Positions 1 to 8,811 are shown, numbered from the stretch's first letter. The stretch: 64,000 nucleotides of DNA from Actinomycetes bacterium (GCA_030426725.1 JAUHXZ010000006.1:1-64000), one strand, 5' to 3'. Translations and numbers: made by a program. The notes: generated by a model from the letters alone, not told the origin.

Positions 1-144
1 GCGGCCGGGGCCGAGCAGGTGCTCGTCGCCGGCCAGGTCAAGGAGCTGGGCGAGGGCGGCGAGGCCGCCGTCGACGGCAATGTGTTCGACGGCATGGACG
101 TGGTCGCGCTGCTGACCGCCACCCTGGACAAGTTGGGAGCCTGA
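1..144 (+). CDS. mutA: Methylmalonyl-CoA mutase small subunit, 3' end only
   Basis: Only the last 47 codons are present; the gene begins outside the window. The reading frame ends in [19 protein letters not shown] followed by DKLGA and a stop, which matches the C-terminus of the small (non-catalytic, B12-lacking) subunit of heterodimeric methylmalonyl-CoA mutase. That subunit partners MutB in the interconversion of succinyl-CoA and methylmalonyl-CoA in propionate metabolism. The stop lies 2 nt before the mutB start, so the two are co-transcribed. The assignment rests on the tail motif plus the adjacent mutB. Confidence 0.88.
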   Translation, partial: AAGAEQVLVAGQVKELGEGGEAAVDGNVFDGMDVVALLTATLDKLGA

Positions 145-146
145 AT

Positions 147-2327
147 ATGACCATCCCCCGTTTCTCGGACGTCGAACTGGGCGGCGCGGTCCCCGCTGAC
201 GCCGCAGCCCAGTTCGAGGCGATCAACGCGGCCGCGGGCCACTCGGCCGGTTGGCAGACCCCGGAGCACATCCTCGTGCCGCCGCTGTTCGGCGCCACGG
301 ACCTGCAGGATCTCGACTTCCTCGAGACCCGCCCGGGCATGCCGCCGTTCCTCCGCGGCCCCTACGCCACGATGTACGTCAACCAGCCGTGGACCGTCCG
401 CCAGTACGCGGGCTTCTCCACCGCCGAGGAGTCCAACGCGTTCTACCGCCGCAACCTGGCCGCCGGCCAGAAGGGCCTGTCGATCGCGTTCGACCTCGCA
501 ACGCACCGCGGCTACGACTCGGACCACCCCCGCGTGTCCGGTGACGTCGGCATGGCCGGCGTCGCCGTCGACTCGATCCTCGACATGCGCCAGCTGTTCG
601 ACAAGATCCCGCTGGACCAGATGTCGGTGTCGATGACGATGAACGGCGCGGTGCTGCCCGTGCTGGCGCTGTACGTCGTCGCCGCAGAGGAGCAGGGCGT
701 CGCCCCCGCTCAGCTGGCCGGAACCATTCAGAACGACATTCTGAAGGAGTTCATGGTCCGCAACACCTACATCTACCCGCCGTCGCCGTCGATGAAGATC
801 ATCGCCGACATCTTCGCCTTCACCTCGGCGAACATGCCCCGGTTCAACTCGATCTCCATCTCCGGCTACCACATGCAGGAGGCCGGCGCGACGGCCGACA
901 TCGAGATGGCCTACACCCTGGCCGACGGCGTGGAGTACATCCGCGCCGGCGAGTCCGTGGGCCTCAACGTCGACCAGTTCGCCCCCCGCCTGTCGTTCTT
1001 CTGGGCGATCGGCATGAACTTCTACATGGAGGTCGCCAAGATGCGCGCCGCGCGCATCCTGTGGGCGAAGCTCGTGCGGCAGTTCAGGCCGAAGAACCCG
1101 AAGTCGATGAGCCTGCGCACCCACTCGCAGACCTCCGGGTGGTCCCTGACCGCGCAGGACGTCTACAACAACGTCGTGCGCACCTGCGTCGAGGCCATGG
1201 GCGCCACCCAGGGCCACACCCAGTCGCTGCACACCAACGCGCTCGACGAGGCGATCGCCCTGCCGACCGACTTCTCGGCCCGCATCGCCCGCAACACGCA
1301 GCTGTTCTTGCAGCAGGAGTCGGGCACCACGAAGACGGTCGATCCCTGGGCCGGCTCCGCGTACGTCGAGAAGCTCACCGAGCAGCTCGCCCGCAAGGCG
1401 TGGGAGCGCATCCAGGAGGTCGAGCAGGCCGGCGGCATGGCCAAGGCCATCGAGCAGGGCATCCCGAAGATGCGCATCGAGGAGGCCGCGGCCCGCACCC
1501 AGGCCCGCATCGACTCCGGCCGTCAGCCGGTGATCGGCGTCAACAAGTACCAGCTCGACAACGACGAGGCCCTCGAGGTCCTCAAGGTCGACAACCGGGC
1601 GGTGCGCGAGGCGCAGATCGCGAAGCTCCAGCAGCTGCGCGCCGAGCGCGACGAGGCCGTCACCCAGGAGATGCTGGAGCGCGTCAGCTGGGCGGCCGCG
1701 AACCCGGATCCGACGGATCCCGACCGCAACCTGCTCAAGGTGTCCATCGACGCCGCCCGCGCCAAGGCGTCGCTCGGCGAGATTTCGGACGCTTTGGAAA
1801 AGGTCTACGGGCGCTACACCGCGCAGATCCGTACGATCTCGGGTGTGTACAACCAGGAGTCCGGTTCCAGCGAGTCCGTCGACGAGGCCCGTAGGCTCGT
1901 CGAGGAGTTCGAGACGAAGGAGGGTCGCCGTCCGCGCATCCTCATCGCGAAGATGGGTCAGGACGGTCACGACCGTGGCCAGAAGGTCATCGCGACCGCC
2001 TACGCCGATCTCGGCATGGACGTCGACGTCGGCCCGCTGTTCCAGACCCCGGAGGAGGTCGCCAGGCAGGCCGTCGAGTCCGACGTGCACGTCGTGGGCG
2101 TCTCCTCGCTGGCGGCCGGTCACCTCACGCTGGTGCCCGCGCTGCGGCAGGAGCTGGACAAGCTCGGCCGAGACGATCTCATGATCGTCGTCGGCGGCGT
2201 GATCCCGACGCAGGACTTCGACGAGCTCCGCGAGAGCGGTGCGGATGCGATCTACCCGCCCGGCACCATCATCCCGGCGGCGGCGATCGATCTGCTCACC
2301 AAGCTGAACGAGCGCCTGGCCGACTGA
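147..2327 (+). CDS. mutB: Methylmalonyl-CoA mutase large (catalytic) subunit
   Basis: This 726-residue protein is the catalytic subunit of the adenosylcobalamin-dependent mutase that links succinyl-CoA to propionyl-CoA in the Wood-Werkman cycle. The N-terminal three quarters form the substrate TIM barrel (for example [20 protein letters not shown]). The C-terminal B12 domain carries D606-x-H608-xx-G611 in [11 protein letters not shown]608 is the lower axial cobalt ligand of the family. SSLAAGH and VVGGVIP complete the cobalamin pocket. The length matches Propionibacterium MutB. Translation starts 2 nt after mutA. A hairpin at 2338-2373 closes the unit. Its usual partner meaB is not adjacent here but 32 kb downstream. 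Confidence 0.97.
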   Translation: MTIPRFSDVELGGAVPADAAAQFEAINAAAGHSAGWQTPEHILVPPLFGATDLQDLDFLETRPGMPPFLRGPYATMYVNQPWTVRQYAGFSTAEESNAFYRRNLAAGQKGLSIAFDLATHRGYDSDHPRVSGDVGMAGVAVDSILDMRQLFDKIPLDQMSVSMTMNGAVLPVLALYVVAAEEQGVAPAQLAGTIQNDILKEFMVRNTYIYPPSPSMKIIADIFAFTSANMPRFNSISISGYHMQEAGATADIEMAYTLADGVEYIRAGESVGLNVDQFAPRLSFFWAIGMNFYMEVAKMRAARILWAKLVRQFRPKNPKSMSLRTHSQTSGWSLTAQDVYNNVVRTCVEAMGATQGHTQSLHTNALDEAIALPTDFSARIARNTQLFLQQESGTTKTVDPWAGSAYVEKLTEQLARKAWERIQEVEQAGGMAKAIEQGIPKMRIEEAAARTQARIDSGRQPVIGVNKYQLDNDEALEVLKVDNRAVREAQIAKLQQLRAERDEAVTQEMLERVSWAAANPDPTDPDRNLLKVSIDAARAKASLGEISDALEKVYGRYTAQIRTISGVYNQESGSSESVDEARRLVEEFETKEGRRPRILIAKMGQDGHDRGQKVIATAYADLGMDVDVGPLFQTPEEVARQAVESDVHVVGVSSLAAGHLTLVPALRQELDKLGRDDLMIVVGGVIPTQDFDELRESGADAIYPPGTIIPAAAIDLLTKLNERLAD

Positions 2328-2337
2328 TCCCGGCATC

Positions 2338-2373
2338 CGACGTGGCCCGTCCCCGAGGGGGCGGGCCACGTCG
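2338..2373 (+). terminator. Hairpin terminator after mutB
   Basis: A 12-bp perfect outer stem (CGACGTGGCCCG paired with CGGGCCACGTCG) plus four inner G-C pairs after a one-base bulge lies 11 nt after the mutB stop. There is no T-tract, as is common in high-GC actinobacteria. It probably ends mutAB transcription. Confidence 0.7.
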
Positions 2374-2396
2374 CGTCCCCGCGCCCACCCCCGCAC

Positions 2397-2619
2397 GAGC
2401 CTGACACGCGGTTCGTCCGCACGCGTTGAGCCAGACACGCGGTTCGTCGCGCAAAATCGACCGGATTCGGCGATTTCGTCGATCGAGACACGACTCAGGC
2501 TCGTCGCGGCCACTCGACTCGCGTGTCAGGCTCAACGCGCGAAACCGGCCGCAATCAGCGATTTCCTCAGTCGAGACGCGGCTCAGGCTCATCGCGGCGC
2601 CTTGCCGCGTGTCAGGCTC
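2397..2619. repeat. Clustered direct and inverted intergenic repeats
   Basis: A 15-base motif GAGCCTGACACGCGG occurs forward at 2397-2411 and with one change at 2428-2442. It recurs as its reverse complement at 2520-2533 (14 bases) and 2605-2619. The inverted copies sit at the ends of two imperfect direct repeats of roughly 85 bp (about 2457-2545 and 2546-2632) that share CGATTTC, a TCGAGAC..CTCAGGCTC block and TCGCGGC. The 434-bp stretch 2328-2761 holds this array, the mutB hairpin and, at its end, the promoter of the next gene. I see no convincing gene in it. Confidence 0.75.
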
Positions 2620-2749
2620 GTCGCGTCGCCCAGGCCGGGGGGCGCCGAGATGGAGGAACGCGGCCGGTACGGCCCGGGTCGGCCGGAGAATGGGGCGCCG
2701 GCTGGTCTCGGTTTCGCGACACTCAGTCGCCCGGCACACCACCTGCGGC

Positions 2750-2755
2750 TAGGGT
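2750..2755 (+). promoter_or_regulatory. -10 hexamer of a leaderless promoter
   Basis: TAGGGT ends 6 nt before the ATG at 2762 and no Shine-Dalgarno sequence precedes that ATG, so transcription should begin at the start codon. Confidence 0.6.
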
Positions 2756-2761
2756 CCCTGT

Positions 2762-3547
2762 ATGGGAGACGGCTCGCTCACGTTCGTGGTCCCAGTGCGC
2801 GACAGCCGTGGCGTGCCGGCCTGGGACGCCGTCAAGCAGATGATGGCCAGGACCCTCGGATCGCTCCACAACGCAGGCGGGCACATCGTCGTCGCCGCGA
2901 ACCGCGGAACGGACCTCCCTGAACTCCCGCCGGGAGCGGACCTGGTGCAGCTGGACTTCGAGTACACCCCGCTTCCCGACGTCGAGGGCCCCGCACGCCT
3001 GGCGGCTGTCCGCCGTGACAAGGGACTCCGCGTGGCCTCCGGCCTGGTGGCCACCAGACCTCAGGGGCACGTCATGGTCGTGGACTACGACGACTTCGTC
3101 TCCTCCCGGCTCGCGGGCCTCGCGCGTGCGAAGCCCGACGCACCAGGGTGGTTCGTGGATGAGGGATACCTCTACGACGGCGGGCCGCTGGTGATGCTCC
3201 GTAAGGGGTTCGACCGGGTTTGCGGTACGAGTCTCATCGTCCGGGCCGATCTCCTGCCGATCCAGCGTTCGCTCGGTGAAGCCGACCTGGAACAGGTCGA
3301 CCGGGCCCTCGGCTCACACATGTACATCTGGGGGGACCTGTACGGGCGCGGGACGCCCTTGGAACCGACCCCCTTCCCGGGGGCCGTGTACAGGATCGGC
3401 CACGCGGAGTCGACCAGCCCCACCCAGCCGCGGATCGGACGACGGCTGTCACCGAGGCGGGCGATCCGCCATCCGCGCTCGTGGTTCCAGGAGGTCGGCC
3501 GTCTTCGCCGGAGCCGCTCGATTCGGCAGGAGTTCGGCATCGCCTAG
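2762..3547 (+). CDS. Putative GT-A-fold glycosyltransferase
   Basis: This is a 261-residue protein without signal peptide or membrane segment. VVDYDDFVSSRL (about residues 101-112) looks like the DxD metal and nucleotide-sugar site of GT-A glycosyltransferases. The N-terminal strand LTFVVPVRDS and the later CGTSLIVRADLLP fit that fold. The C-terminal 40 residues are strongly basic. It is preceded by a leaderless promoter and stands alone between the repeat array and an unrelated oxidoreductase, about 6 kb from the main polysaccharide locus. The donor and acceptor cannot be read from the sequence. The fold is moderately supported and the function is inferred. Confidence 0.55.
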   Translation: MGDGSLTFVVPVRDSRGVPAWDAVKQMMARTLGSLHNAGGHIVVAANRGTDLPELPPGADLVQLDFEYTPLPDVEGPARLAAVRRDKGLRVASGLVATRPQGHVMVVDYDDFVSSRLAGLARAKPDAPGWFVDEGYLYDGGPLVMLRKGFDRVCGTSLIVRADLLPIQRSLGEADLEQVDRALGSHMYIWGDLYGRGTPLEPTPFPGAVYRIGHAESTSPTQPRIGRRLSPRRAIRHPRSWFQEVGRLRRSRSIRQEFGIA

Positions 3548-3636
3548 CCGGCGCGGTGCACCGCGTGGCGACCGACCCTCAGACCTGCGGTACACCCTGA
3601 GCAGGGGCAGCCCTCGCAGCCGGGAAGGGTGCCAAG

Positions 3637-3642
3637 TAGTCT
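3637..3642 (+). promoter_or_regulatory. -10 hexamer of a leaderless promoter
   Basis: TAGTCT is followed after 7 nt by the GTG at 3650. No Shine-Dalgarno sequence is present, and the upstream in-frame ATG at 3629 would lie upstream of the transcript. Confidence 0.6.
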
Positions 3643-3649
3643 CGGGTTC

Positions 3650-4726
3650 GTGACACAACTATCTGATCCGATCGACTTCACTCACGGCCCCTCCTGGCGC
3701 AACCGGCTCACGTTGGCGCCCCTGACGAACAAGCAGTCGAACGCCGACGGGACCCTGTCCGAGGACGAGATCACCTGGCTCACCGCCCGTGCCCGGCACG
3801 GCTTCGGCATGGTCATGACGGCGGCCGCCTACGTCGCCCAGCCCGGCAAGGCGTGGCTCGGCCAGCTGGGGATCAGCGACGACGCGCACCTCCCGGGGCT
3901 GGCGCGCCTCGCCGGGGAGCTCCGCGACGCGGGGGCCGCCTCCATCGTCCAGCTCCAGCACGGCGGTTCGAAGGCCAACCCCGAGGTCTCCGGCGAGCCG
4001 CTCGTCGCCCCGTACGACGATCCGGCCACCGGCGCGCGTGCCCTGACCCTCGCGGAGATCGAGCAGACGGTCGAGGCATTCGCCGCCGCGGCGGCCCGCG
4101 CCGAGCGTGCCGGGATGGACGGCGTGCAGCTGCACGGAGCCCACGGCTACCTGCTGTGCGAGTTCCTCGGCGAGCGCAACACCCGCACCGACGGCTACGG
4201 CGCCGACATCCGGGGCAAGGCCCGCATCATCCGGGAGGCGATCGAGGCGGTGCGCGCGGTCACGTCGTCCGACTTCCATCTAGGGCTCCGGCTCTCCACC
4301 GAGCGTTTCGGGCTCAGCACGGCCGAGATGGCCCAGCTCACGGCCGAGCTCCTGTCCGAGGGCCGGCTGGACCACCTCGACCTCTCGCTGTGGGACGTCA
4401 CGAAGCTCCCCGAGGGCGCCGATCCCGGCGCCGACCCACTGCTCAGCCACTTCGTCGGACTCCCCCGCGGCACGACCCGGCTGGGGATCGCGGGCAAGGT
4501 GATGGATGGCCCGTCGGCGACCGCCGCGATGGCCAGCGGCACCGACTTCATCGGCATCGGCCGCGCCGCGATCGCCGACCAGCACCTCGCGGAGCGCATC
4601 CTCACCGATCCGACGTACCCCGGCCCCTCCTTCCCGGTGACGACGACACAGCTCCGGGACAATGCCGTCGGCGATGCCTTCATCGAGTACTTCTCGAAGG
4701 GGTGGCCACAACTGGTCACCGGCTGA
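3650..4726 (+). CDS. NADH:flavin oxidoreductase, Old Yellow Enzyme family
   Basis: This is a 358-residue FMN TIM-barrel oxidoreductase. Family signatures include LQHGGSKANPEVSG (substrate-side loop), GVQLHGAHGYLLCEFL (with the HGAHGYL core), NTRTDGYGADIRGKARI, and FIGIGRAAIADQHLAER at the phosphate-binding end. Such enzymes reduce activated C=C bonds of enals, enones or nitro compounds using NAD(P)H. I chose GTG 3650 because it sits 7 nt after a TAGTCT hexamer; the longer frame from 3629 would add seven residues but has no promoter or ribosome site. It is monocistronic, with the LuxR gene following after 95 bp. The physiological substrate is unknown. Confidence 0.85.
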   Translation: MTQLSDPIDFTHGPSWRNRLTLAPLTNKQSNADGTLSEDEITWLTARARHGFGMVMTAAAYVAQPGKAWLGQLGISDDAHLPGLARLAGELRDAGAASIVQLQHGGSKANPEVSGEPLVAPYDDPATGARALTLAEIEQTVEAFAAAAARAERAGMDGVQLHGAHGYLLCEFLGERNTRTDGYGADIRGKARIIREAIEAVRAVTSSDFHLGLRLSTERFGLSTAEMAQLTAELLSEGRLDHLDLSLWDVTKLPEGADPGADPLLSHFVGLPRGTTRLGIAGKVMDGPSATAAMASGTDFIGIGRAAIADQHLAERILTDPTYPGPSFPVTTTQLRDNAVGDAFIEYFSKGWPQLVTG

Positions 4727-4821
4727 GCAGGGGGATTCCACGGTCGACGGATCGCGAGCACCGGCAACCTGAGGAAACGGCGAGTCTCGACACTCGGGCC
4801 GCGACCGTGCCAGACTGCGCC

Positions 4822-5637
4822 ATGAACCCGATGAAGGGCATCGTCGAGGCGTCCGCCGAAGTTCTGCAGGCGGAGTCGCCGGAAGCGGCACGGGCACGCC
4901 TGGCCGAAACCCTGCGTCGCAGCTCGGGCGGCGAGGTCGTCTCCAGAGTCCAGCTGGCCGGGGCTGCTGCGACGTTCTTCATCGACCGTGACGCTCCGGC
5001 CCCCTCGGACCTGCCCACGGCAGCGGATCTGCGGCTTCATCCGCTGCTGCGGTTCCACGAACGCTTCGGCAGCGGGCCGCCGGTGCTGATGGAGGATGCG
5101 GTCACGTCAGGCTTCGAACTGCGCAAGGCCACGATGTCAGTCATCGAGCGGCTGGGACTCAGCGTCAACCAGCTCAGTGTGCCCACGGCCCCGGCATCAG
5201 CGGCCGCCAGCTACACCGGATGGGTGGCGATCTCATCCGAGCGGATCGATCGCCGCGCAGTGGAGCTCATCTCCCTGTTCCAGCCGCTCATCACGGCGCT
5301 CGACCGGCACGTGGAGGCCCTCGAGTCCGTGACGCTGACCGACGACTGCCCTCTGACTCCACGGGAAAGGGTGGTGCTTGGACTTCTCGCCGACGGGCTG
5401 ACGGCCCGCGCCATGGCGACCCGGCTGGCGGTGTCGGAGCGCACGGTGCACAAGCACCTCGAGCACCTGTACCGCAAGCTGGGCGCCACCGACCGGCTCA
5501 GTGCCGTGCTGTGTGCACAGGGGCGGGGGTGGCTCCCCCGCCCCTCCGGCACCGATCAGGCGAGCCCGGCAGCGCACTCCTCCAGGTACCCGAGCAGCGT
5601 CACGGTCAGCTCACCGAAGTCGTCGTCGTCGAGGTAG
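4822..5637 (+). CDS. LuxR-type transcriptional regulator
   Basis: This 271-residue regulator has a C-terminal LuxR helix-turn-helix (LTPRERVVLGLLADGL ... VSERTVHKHLEHLYRKLG, about residues 180-235). The N-terminal part (residues 1-170) has no recognisable receiver, PAS or ATPase motif. The region after the HTH reads into the 3' end of the convergent secreted-protein gene for 82 bp, adding a Ser/Pro-rich tail of about 30 residues that LuxR proteins normally lack. A CAGACT hexamer 5 nt before the ATG suggests a leaderless start. The target could be the neighbouring secreted protein, whose upstream region carries a 16-bp palindrome; this is inference only. Confidence 0.8.
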   Translation: MNPMKGIVEASAEVLQAESPEAARARLAETLRRSSGGEVVSRVQLAGAAATFFIDRDAPAPSDLPTAADLRLHPLLRFHERFGSGPPVLMEDAVTSGFELRKATMSVIERLGLSVNQLSVPTAPASAAASYTGWVAISSERIDRRAVELISLFQPLITALDRHVEALESVTLTDDCPLTPRERVVLGLLADGLTARAMATRLAVSERTVHKHLEHLYRKLGATDRLSAVLCAQGRGWLPRPSGTDQASPAAHSSRYPSSVTVSSPKSSSSR

Positions 5638-5978
5638 CTGAACGGCTTCGGCTCCTTGCCTGCGTTGTAGAGGGCACCGCCCCCCACGGTGGCGCGCCCA
5701 TGGATGAGCGGCTCCTGTTCGAGACCATGCGCCTCCATGTAGTCGGCTACAGCCAGGTCTGCGACGTAGCCGCAGTCCGCCTGGAGCTCCGGCGGGATGA
5801 TGAACTGGACACCGAGGTCGCTGACCGGCACCCAGGGGGTCCCGCCCTGAGAGAGGTGCTCGTAGGCCGCCGCCATCCAATCGTCCTTGTAGCAGTGATG
5901 GGCGGACGCGGCCGTGGTGCCCGCGACCAGGATCGCGACACTCGCGGCCGCGGTCTTCAGAAACAGGTGCTTGTGCAT
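5556..5978 (-). CDS. Small secreted protein of unknown function
   Basis: The protein has 140 residues with a clear Sec signal peptide: basic MHKHLFLK, a hydrophobic stretch AAASVAILVAG, and a likely cleavage after TTAASA (residue 26). The mature part begins HHCYKDDW and has three cysteines, an acidic patch LDDDDFGE and no family I recognise. An AAGGGGGA ribosome site precedes the ATG. Its 3' end overlaps the tail of the convergent LuxR gene by 82 bp, so the two mRNAs are partly antisense to each other. A palindrome about 75 bp upstream of the start may be its operator. Function unknown. Confidence 0.75.
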   Translation of the reverse strand: MHKHLFLKTAAASVAILVAGTTAASAHHCYKDDWMAAAYEHLSQGGTPWVPVSDLGVQFIIPPELQADCGYVADLAVADYMEAHGLEQEPLIHGRATVGGGALYNAGKEPKPFSYLDDDDFGELTVTLLGYLEECAAGLA

Positions 5979-6052
5979 GATGTCCCCCTTCTTCCGGTAG
6001 CCCGGGTATCGGGCCCCGTCACAAGGTTCCCGTCCTCGGTACTCGTGGGGAA

Positions 6053-6068
6053 TACGCAGACCTGCGTA
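6053..6068. promoter_or_regulatory. 16-bp palindrome, candidate operator
   Basis: TACGCAG-AC-CTGCGTA has perfect 7-base arms. It lies 75 bp upstream of the secreted-protein start and just past the stop of the SorC-type regulator gene. Regulators such as the neighbouring LuxR protein bind short dyads like this; which protein binds here is not shown by the sequence. Confidence 0.45.
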
Positions 6069-6075
6069 GGGGCCC

Positions 6076-7014
6076 TTACGACCGCCCGAGGAGGGCCTGG
6101 GCCGTCGGCTCGTCGGTGACCAGCACGTCGAGGTAGCGGCCCGCGATCGCCCCCCGGATGGCCTCGACCTTCTCGACCCCCGCCGCGACGCCCACCACGT
6201 TCGGCAACTCCCTCAGTTCGGCCAGCGTGAGCGAGACGGCCCGCCCGGACACCGGGCCGTCGATGACCTCACCGCGACGTCCGAACCACTGGCCGAGCAT
6301 GTCGCCGACGGCGCCGGACCTCGCATAGGTGGCGACGTCCTCGTCGGTCACCATCCCGGTGCGCACCGCCGACCCGCCGGGCCGCACGGCACCGACGCCG
6401 GTCAGAGTGAGCGCCGCGCTCCTCGCCAGGTCGAAGACCCGGGAGACGCTCGCCTCGGCGCGCAGAGTGTCCGCCAGACCCACGCTGGAGACGAACAGCG
6501 GAGCCGGCACCGTCATGAGCCGGCGGACCGCCTCGGGGTTGTCGGACACCAGCTCGGCCACGTTGCGGATGGTCCCGGCAGCGGAGGCGAGCGTCACGCC
6601 GTCGAGCGACTCGGCCGACAGCATCGTGAGCGCCCGCGCGACCGTGTCGCTCCACCCCACGCCGACGACCACGTCGGGATGCAGGTGGCGCCGGACGTAG
6701 GCGGCTAGCGCAGCGGCGACGCGCTCATTGGTCCGTTCGCGGCTCAACGGCCCGGTCCACATGGGCACGACGACGGCGTCGCTCAGCGGGGTGCGCTCGC
6801 GCAGTTCGGTGGCGAGCCCCATGGCGGCCAGGTAGTTGGCGTCCAGTTCGATCCGGACGATCCCGGCCTGCCGGGCCGTCTCCAGGAGCCTTCCGACGGT
6901 CTGCCGCGACACGAACAGCCGCGTGGCGATCTGCGCCTGAGTGAGTCCGTCCTCGTAGTAGAGCCACGCCGCCCGGACGGCGAGGTCCAGATCACCGGCC
7001 TCGGGAGTCAACAT
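6076..7014 (-). CDS. SorC/DeoR-family sugar-responsive regulator
   Basis: This is a 312-residue repressor/activator of the SorC family. The N-terminal HTH reads YYEDGLTQAQIATRLFVSRQT. It is followed by a sugar-phosphate-binding domain with the family signatures VVGVGWSDTV and VTDEPTAQALL near the C-terminus. SorC proteins sense phosphorylated sugars and control adjacent catabolic genes. It is transcribed divergently from the zinc dehydrogenase at 7153, and the shared region holds a TGGGCA-GA-TGCCCA dyad, so this dehydrogenase is the likely target. A GAGGTGAGGG ribosome site supports the ATG at 7014. Confidence 0.85.
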   Translation of the reverse strand: MLTPEAGDLDLAVRAAWLYYEDGLTQAQIATRLFVSRQTVGRLLETARQAGIVRIELDANYLAAMGLATELRERTPLSDAVVVPMWTGPLSRERTNERVAAALAAYVRRHLHPDVVVGVGWSDTVARALTMLSAESLDGVTLASAAGTIRNVAELVSDNPEAVRRLMTVPAPLFVSSVGLADTLRAEASVSRVFDLARSAALTLTGVGAVRPGGSAVRTGMVTDEDVATYARSGAVGDMLGQWFGRRGEVIDGPVSGRAVSLTLAELRELPNVVGVAAGVEKVEAIRGAIAGRYLDVLVTDEPTAQALLGRS

Positions 7015-7051
7015 GTGCCCTCACCTCTTCGTCGCGCGGCCCGGAACCCGG

Positions 7052-7065
7052 TGGGCAGATGCCCA
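7052..7065. promoter_or_regulatory. Dyad in the SorC-dehydrogenase divergent region
   Basis: TGGGCA-GA-TGCCCA, with 6-base perfect arms, lies 38 bp upstream of the sorC-type start and 88 bp upstream of the dehydrogenase start. It is a reasonable binding site for the SorC regulator; this is inferred from position. Confidence 0.45.
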
Positions 7066-7152
7066 ATTGCCTGCCGCTAGCTTCTCACGGCGCGCCCACT
7101 GCCATAGATTCGATGGTGACATGATCCGCGCGAATTGCACGAAGGAGTAGCA

Positions 7153-8763
7153 GTGACGGAGATCCCGGCCACGCAGCACGCCATCCAGATCACGGGGGTG
7201 GACGAGTTCATCCACAACCCCACCAAGCCGGTGGACCCCGTCGGCCCCACGCAGCTGATGCTCAAGGTGGAGTCCTGCGGCATCTGTTTCAGCGACACCA
7301 AGCTCCTGCACGCCTTCGACTCCCATCCGCGCAAGGCCGAGGTGGTCTCGGGCATCGACCCCGAGGCCCTCAAGGAGATCCCGAACTACCACCCGGGTTC
7401 GGCGCCCGTGACGCCCGGCCATGAGCCGGTCGCCCGCGTCATCTCCGTCGGCGACCAGGTGACGCACTTCGCCGTCGGCGACCGCGTCCTGGTCCAGGCG
7501 GACTGGAAGCACCTCAAGACCCCCGCCTCCAACGGCGCCTTCGGGTACAACTTCGACGGCGCCCTGCAGGAGTACGTCGTCGTCGACGAGCGCTGCGTCG
7601 TGGCCCCCGACGGCGAAGAGTTCCTCATCCACGTCACAGACGGCCCGTCGTCGGCCGCCGTCGGACTGATCGAGCCGTGGGCCACCGTCGAGGGCTCGTA
7701 CGCCTGGGCCGAGCGCAACCACCCGAAGGAGGGCGGCCGCATGCTGGTGGTCGCCGACGGCGAGATCGCCGGCCTCGATGCGCTCACCTCCGCGAACGCC
7801 CCCGAGGAGATCGTGAAGATCACCGCCGCCGAACTCCCCGCCGCCGCGGGCCAGGTGTTCGACGACATCATCTACCGCGGTTCCGACGTCGCCACCCTCG
7901 AGACGCTCAGCGGCCTGCTCGGCATGCGCGGCGTCCTGTGCGTCGTGCTCGCCGGCGAGCGGATCGACGGCCGGGTCAAGCTGGACATCGGCCGCGTCCA
8001 CTACGACTTCATCCGGTTCTGCGGTACCACCGGCGACGACCCCGCCGACGGCTACGCCTGGATCCCGGCCAACGGCGAGCTCCGCGAGGGCGACAAGGTC
8101 GCCATCGTCGGCGCCGCCGGCCCCATGGGCCAGATGCACACGATGCGGGCGCTCACCTCAGGCGTGCCGGGCATCACGGTCGCGGGAACGGACCTGAGCG
8201 ACGAGAGGCTCGCTCATCTCGAGGCCCTGACCCGCCCGGTGGCGGAGAAGGCGGGCATCGAGCTCAGCATCATCAACACCGGCACCACACCGCTGCAGCC
8301 CGGCTACACCCACATCAGCTGCATGGTTCCGGTGCCCGCGCTGGTGGCGCAGGCCGTCGACCTGGCCGCCGAGGACGCCATCGTCAACGCCTTCGCGGGC
8401 ATCCCGGCCGGTACCACCGGCGACTTCGACCTGCAGGCGATCATCGAGCGCCGAGTATTCATGCTCGGCACCTCCGGGTCCGACGTCTCCGACATGCGCA
8501 CCGTGCTGCGGAAGATCGAGGAGGGGATCATCGACACCCACATCTCCCTCGACGCCGTGACCGGCATGGCCGGGTTCCGCGACGCCATCGAGTCGGTGAT
8601 GAACCGCACCTCCGGCGGCAAGATCATGGTCTACCCGATGCTGCACGACCTCCCGCTGACGCGCCTGGTCGACATGCCCGAGAAGCTGCCGCACGTCGCG
8701 GCCAAGCTGAACGACGGCGTGTGGACGAAGGCGGCCGAGGAGGCCCTGCTCGCCGGCGAGTGA
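7153..8763 (+). CDS. Long zinc-dependent medium-chain dehydrogenase (SorE-like)
   Basis: This 536-residue member of the medium-chain alcohol dehydrogenase superfamily is about 180 residues longer than usual. The catalytic-zinc elements are ESCGICFSDTK (Cys in the GI loop) and TPGHEP (GHE). A Rossmann stretch VAIVGAAGPMGQMHTM (glycine-rich) binds NAD(P). An inserted region around residues 175-290 separates the two halves, as in long sorbose-1-phosphate-reductase-like enzymes. With the divergent SorC regulator it probably oxidises or reduces a sugar alcohol or sugar phosphate. GTG 7153 is chosen because AAGGAG lies 5 nt upstream; the frame is open a little further. No PTS or kinase gene is adjacent, so the substrate is open. 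Confidence 0.75.
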   Translation: MTEIPATQHAIQITGVDEFIHNPTKPVDPVGPTQLMLKVESCGICFSDTKLLHAFDSHPRKAEVVSGIDPEALKEIPNYHPGSAPVTPGHEPVARVISVGDQVTHFAVGDRVLVQADWKHLKTPASNGAFGYNFDGALQEYVVVDERCVVAPDGEEFLIHVTDGPSSAAVGLIEPWATVEGSYAWAERNHPKEGGRMLVVADGEIAGLDALTSANAPEEIVKITAAELPAAAGQVFDDIIYRGSDVATLETLSGLLGMRGVLCVVLAGERIDGRVKLDIGRVHYDFIRFCGTTGDDPADGYAWIPANGELREGDKVAIVGAAGPMGQMHTMRALTSGVPGITVAGTDLSDERLAHLEALTRPVAEKAGIELSIINTGTTPLQPGYTHISCMVPVPALVAQAVDLAAEDAIVNAFAGIPAGTTGDFDLQAIIERRVFMLGTSGSDVSDMRTVLRKIEEGIIDTHISLDAVTGMAGFRDAIESVMNRTSGGKIMVYPMLHDLPLTRLVDMPEKLPHVAAKLNDGVWTKAAEEALLAGE

Positions 8764-8774
8764 CCGCGACCGCC

Positions 8775-8811
8775 GCTGTGCCCACCACCGCCTGCCGGTG
8801 GTGGGCACAGC
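8775..8811 (+). terminator. Strong hairpin terminator
   Basis: A perfect 16-bp stem (GCTGTGCCCACCACCG and its complement) closes a 5-nt loop 11 nt after the dehydrogenase stop. No T-run follows. It separates the dehydrogenase from the polysaccharide locus. Confidence 0.8.
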
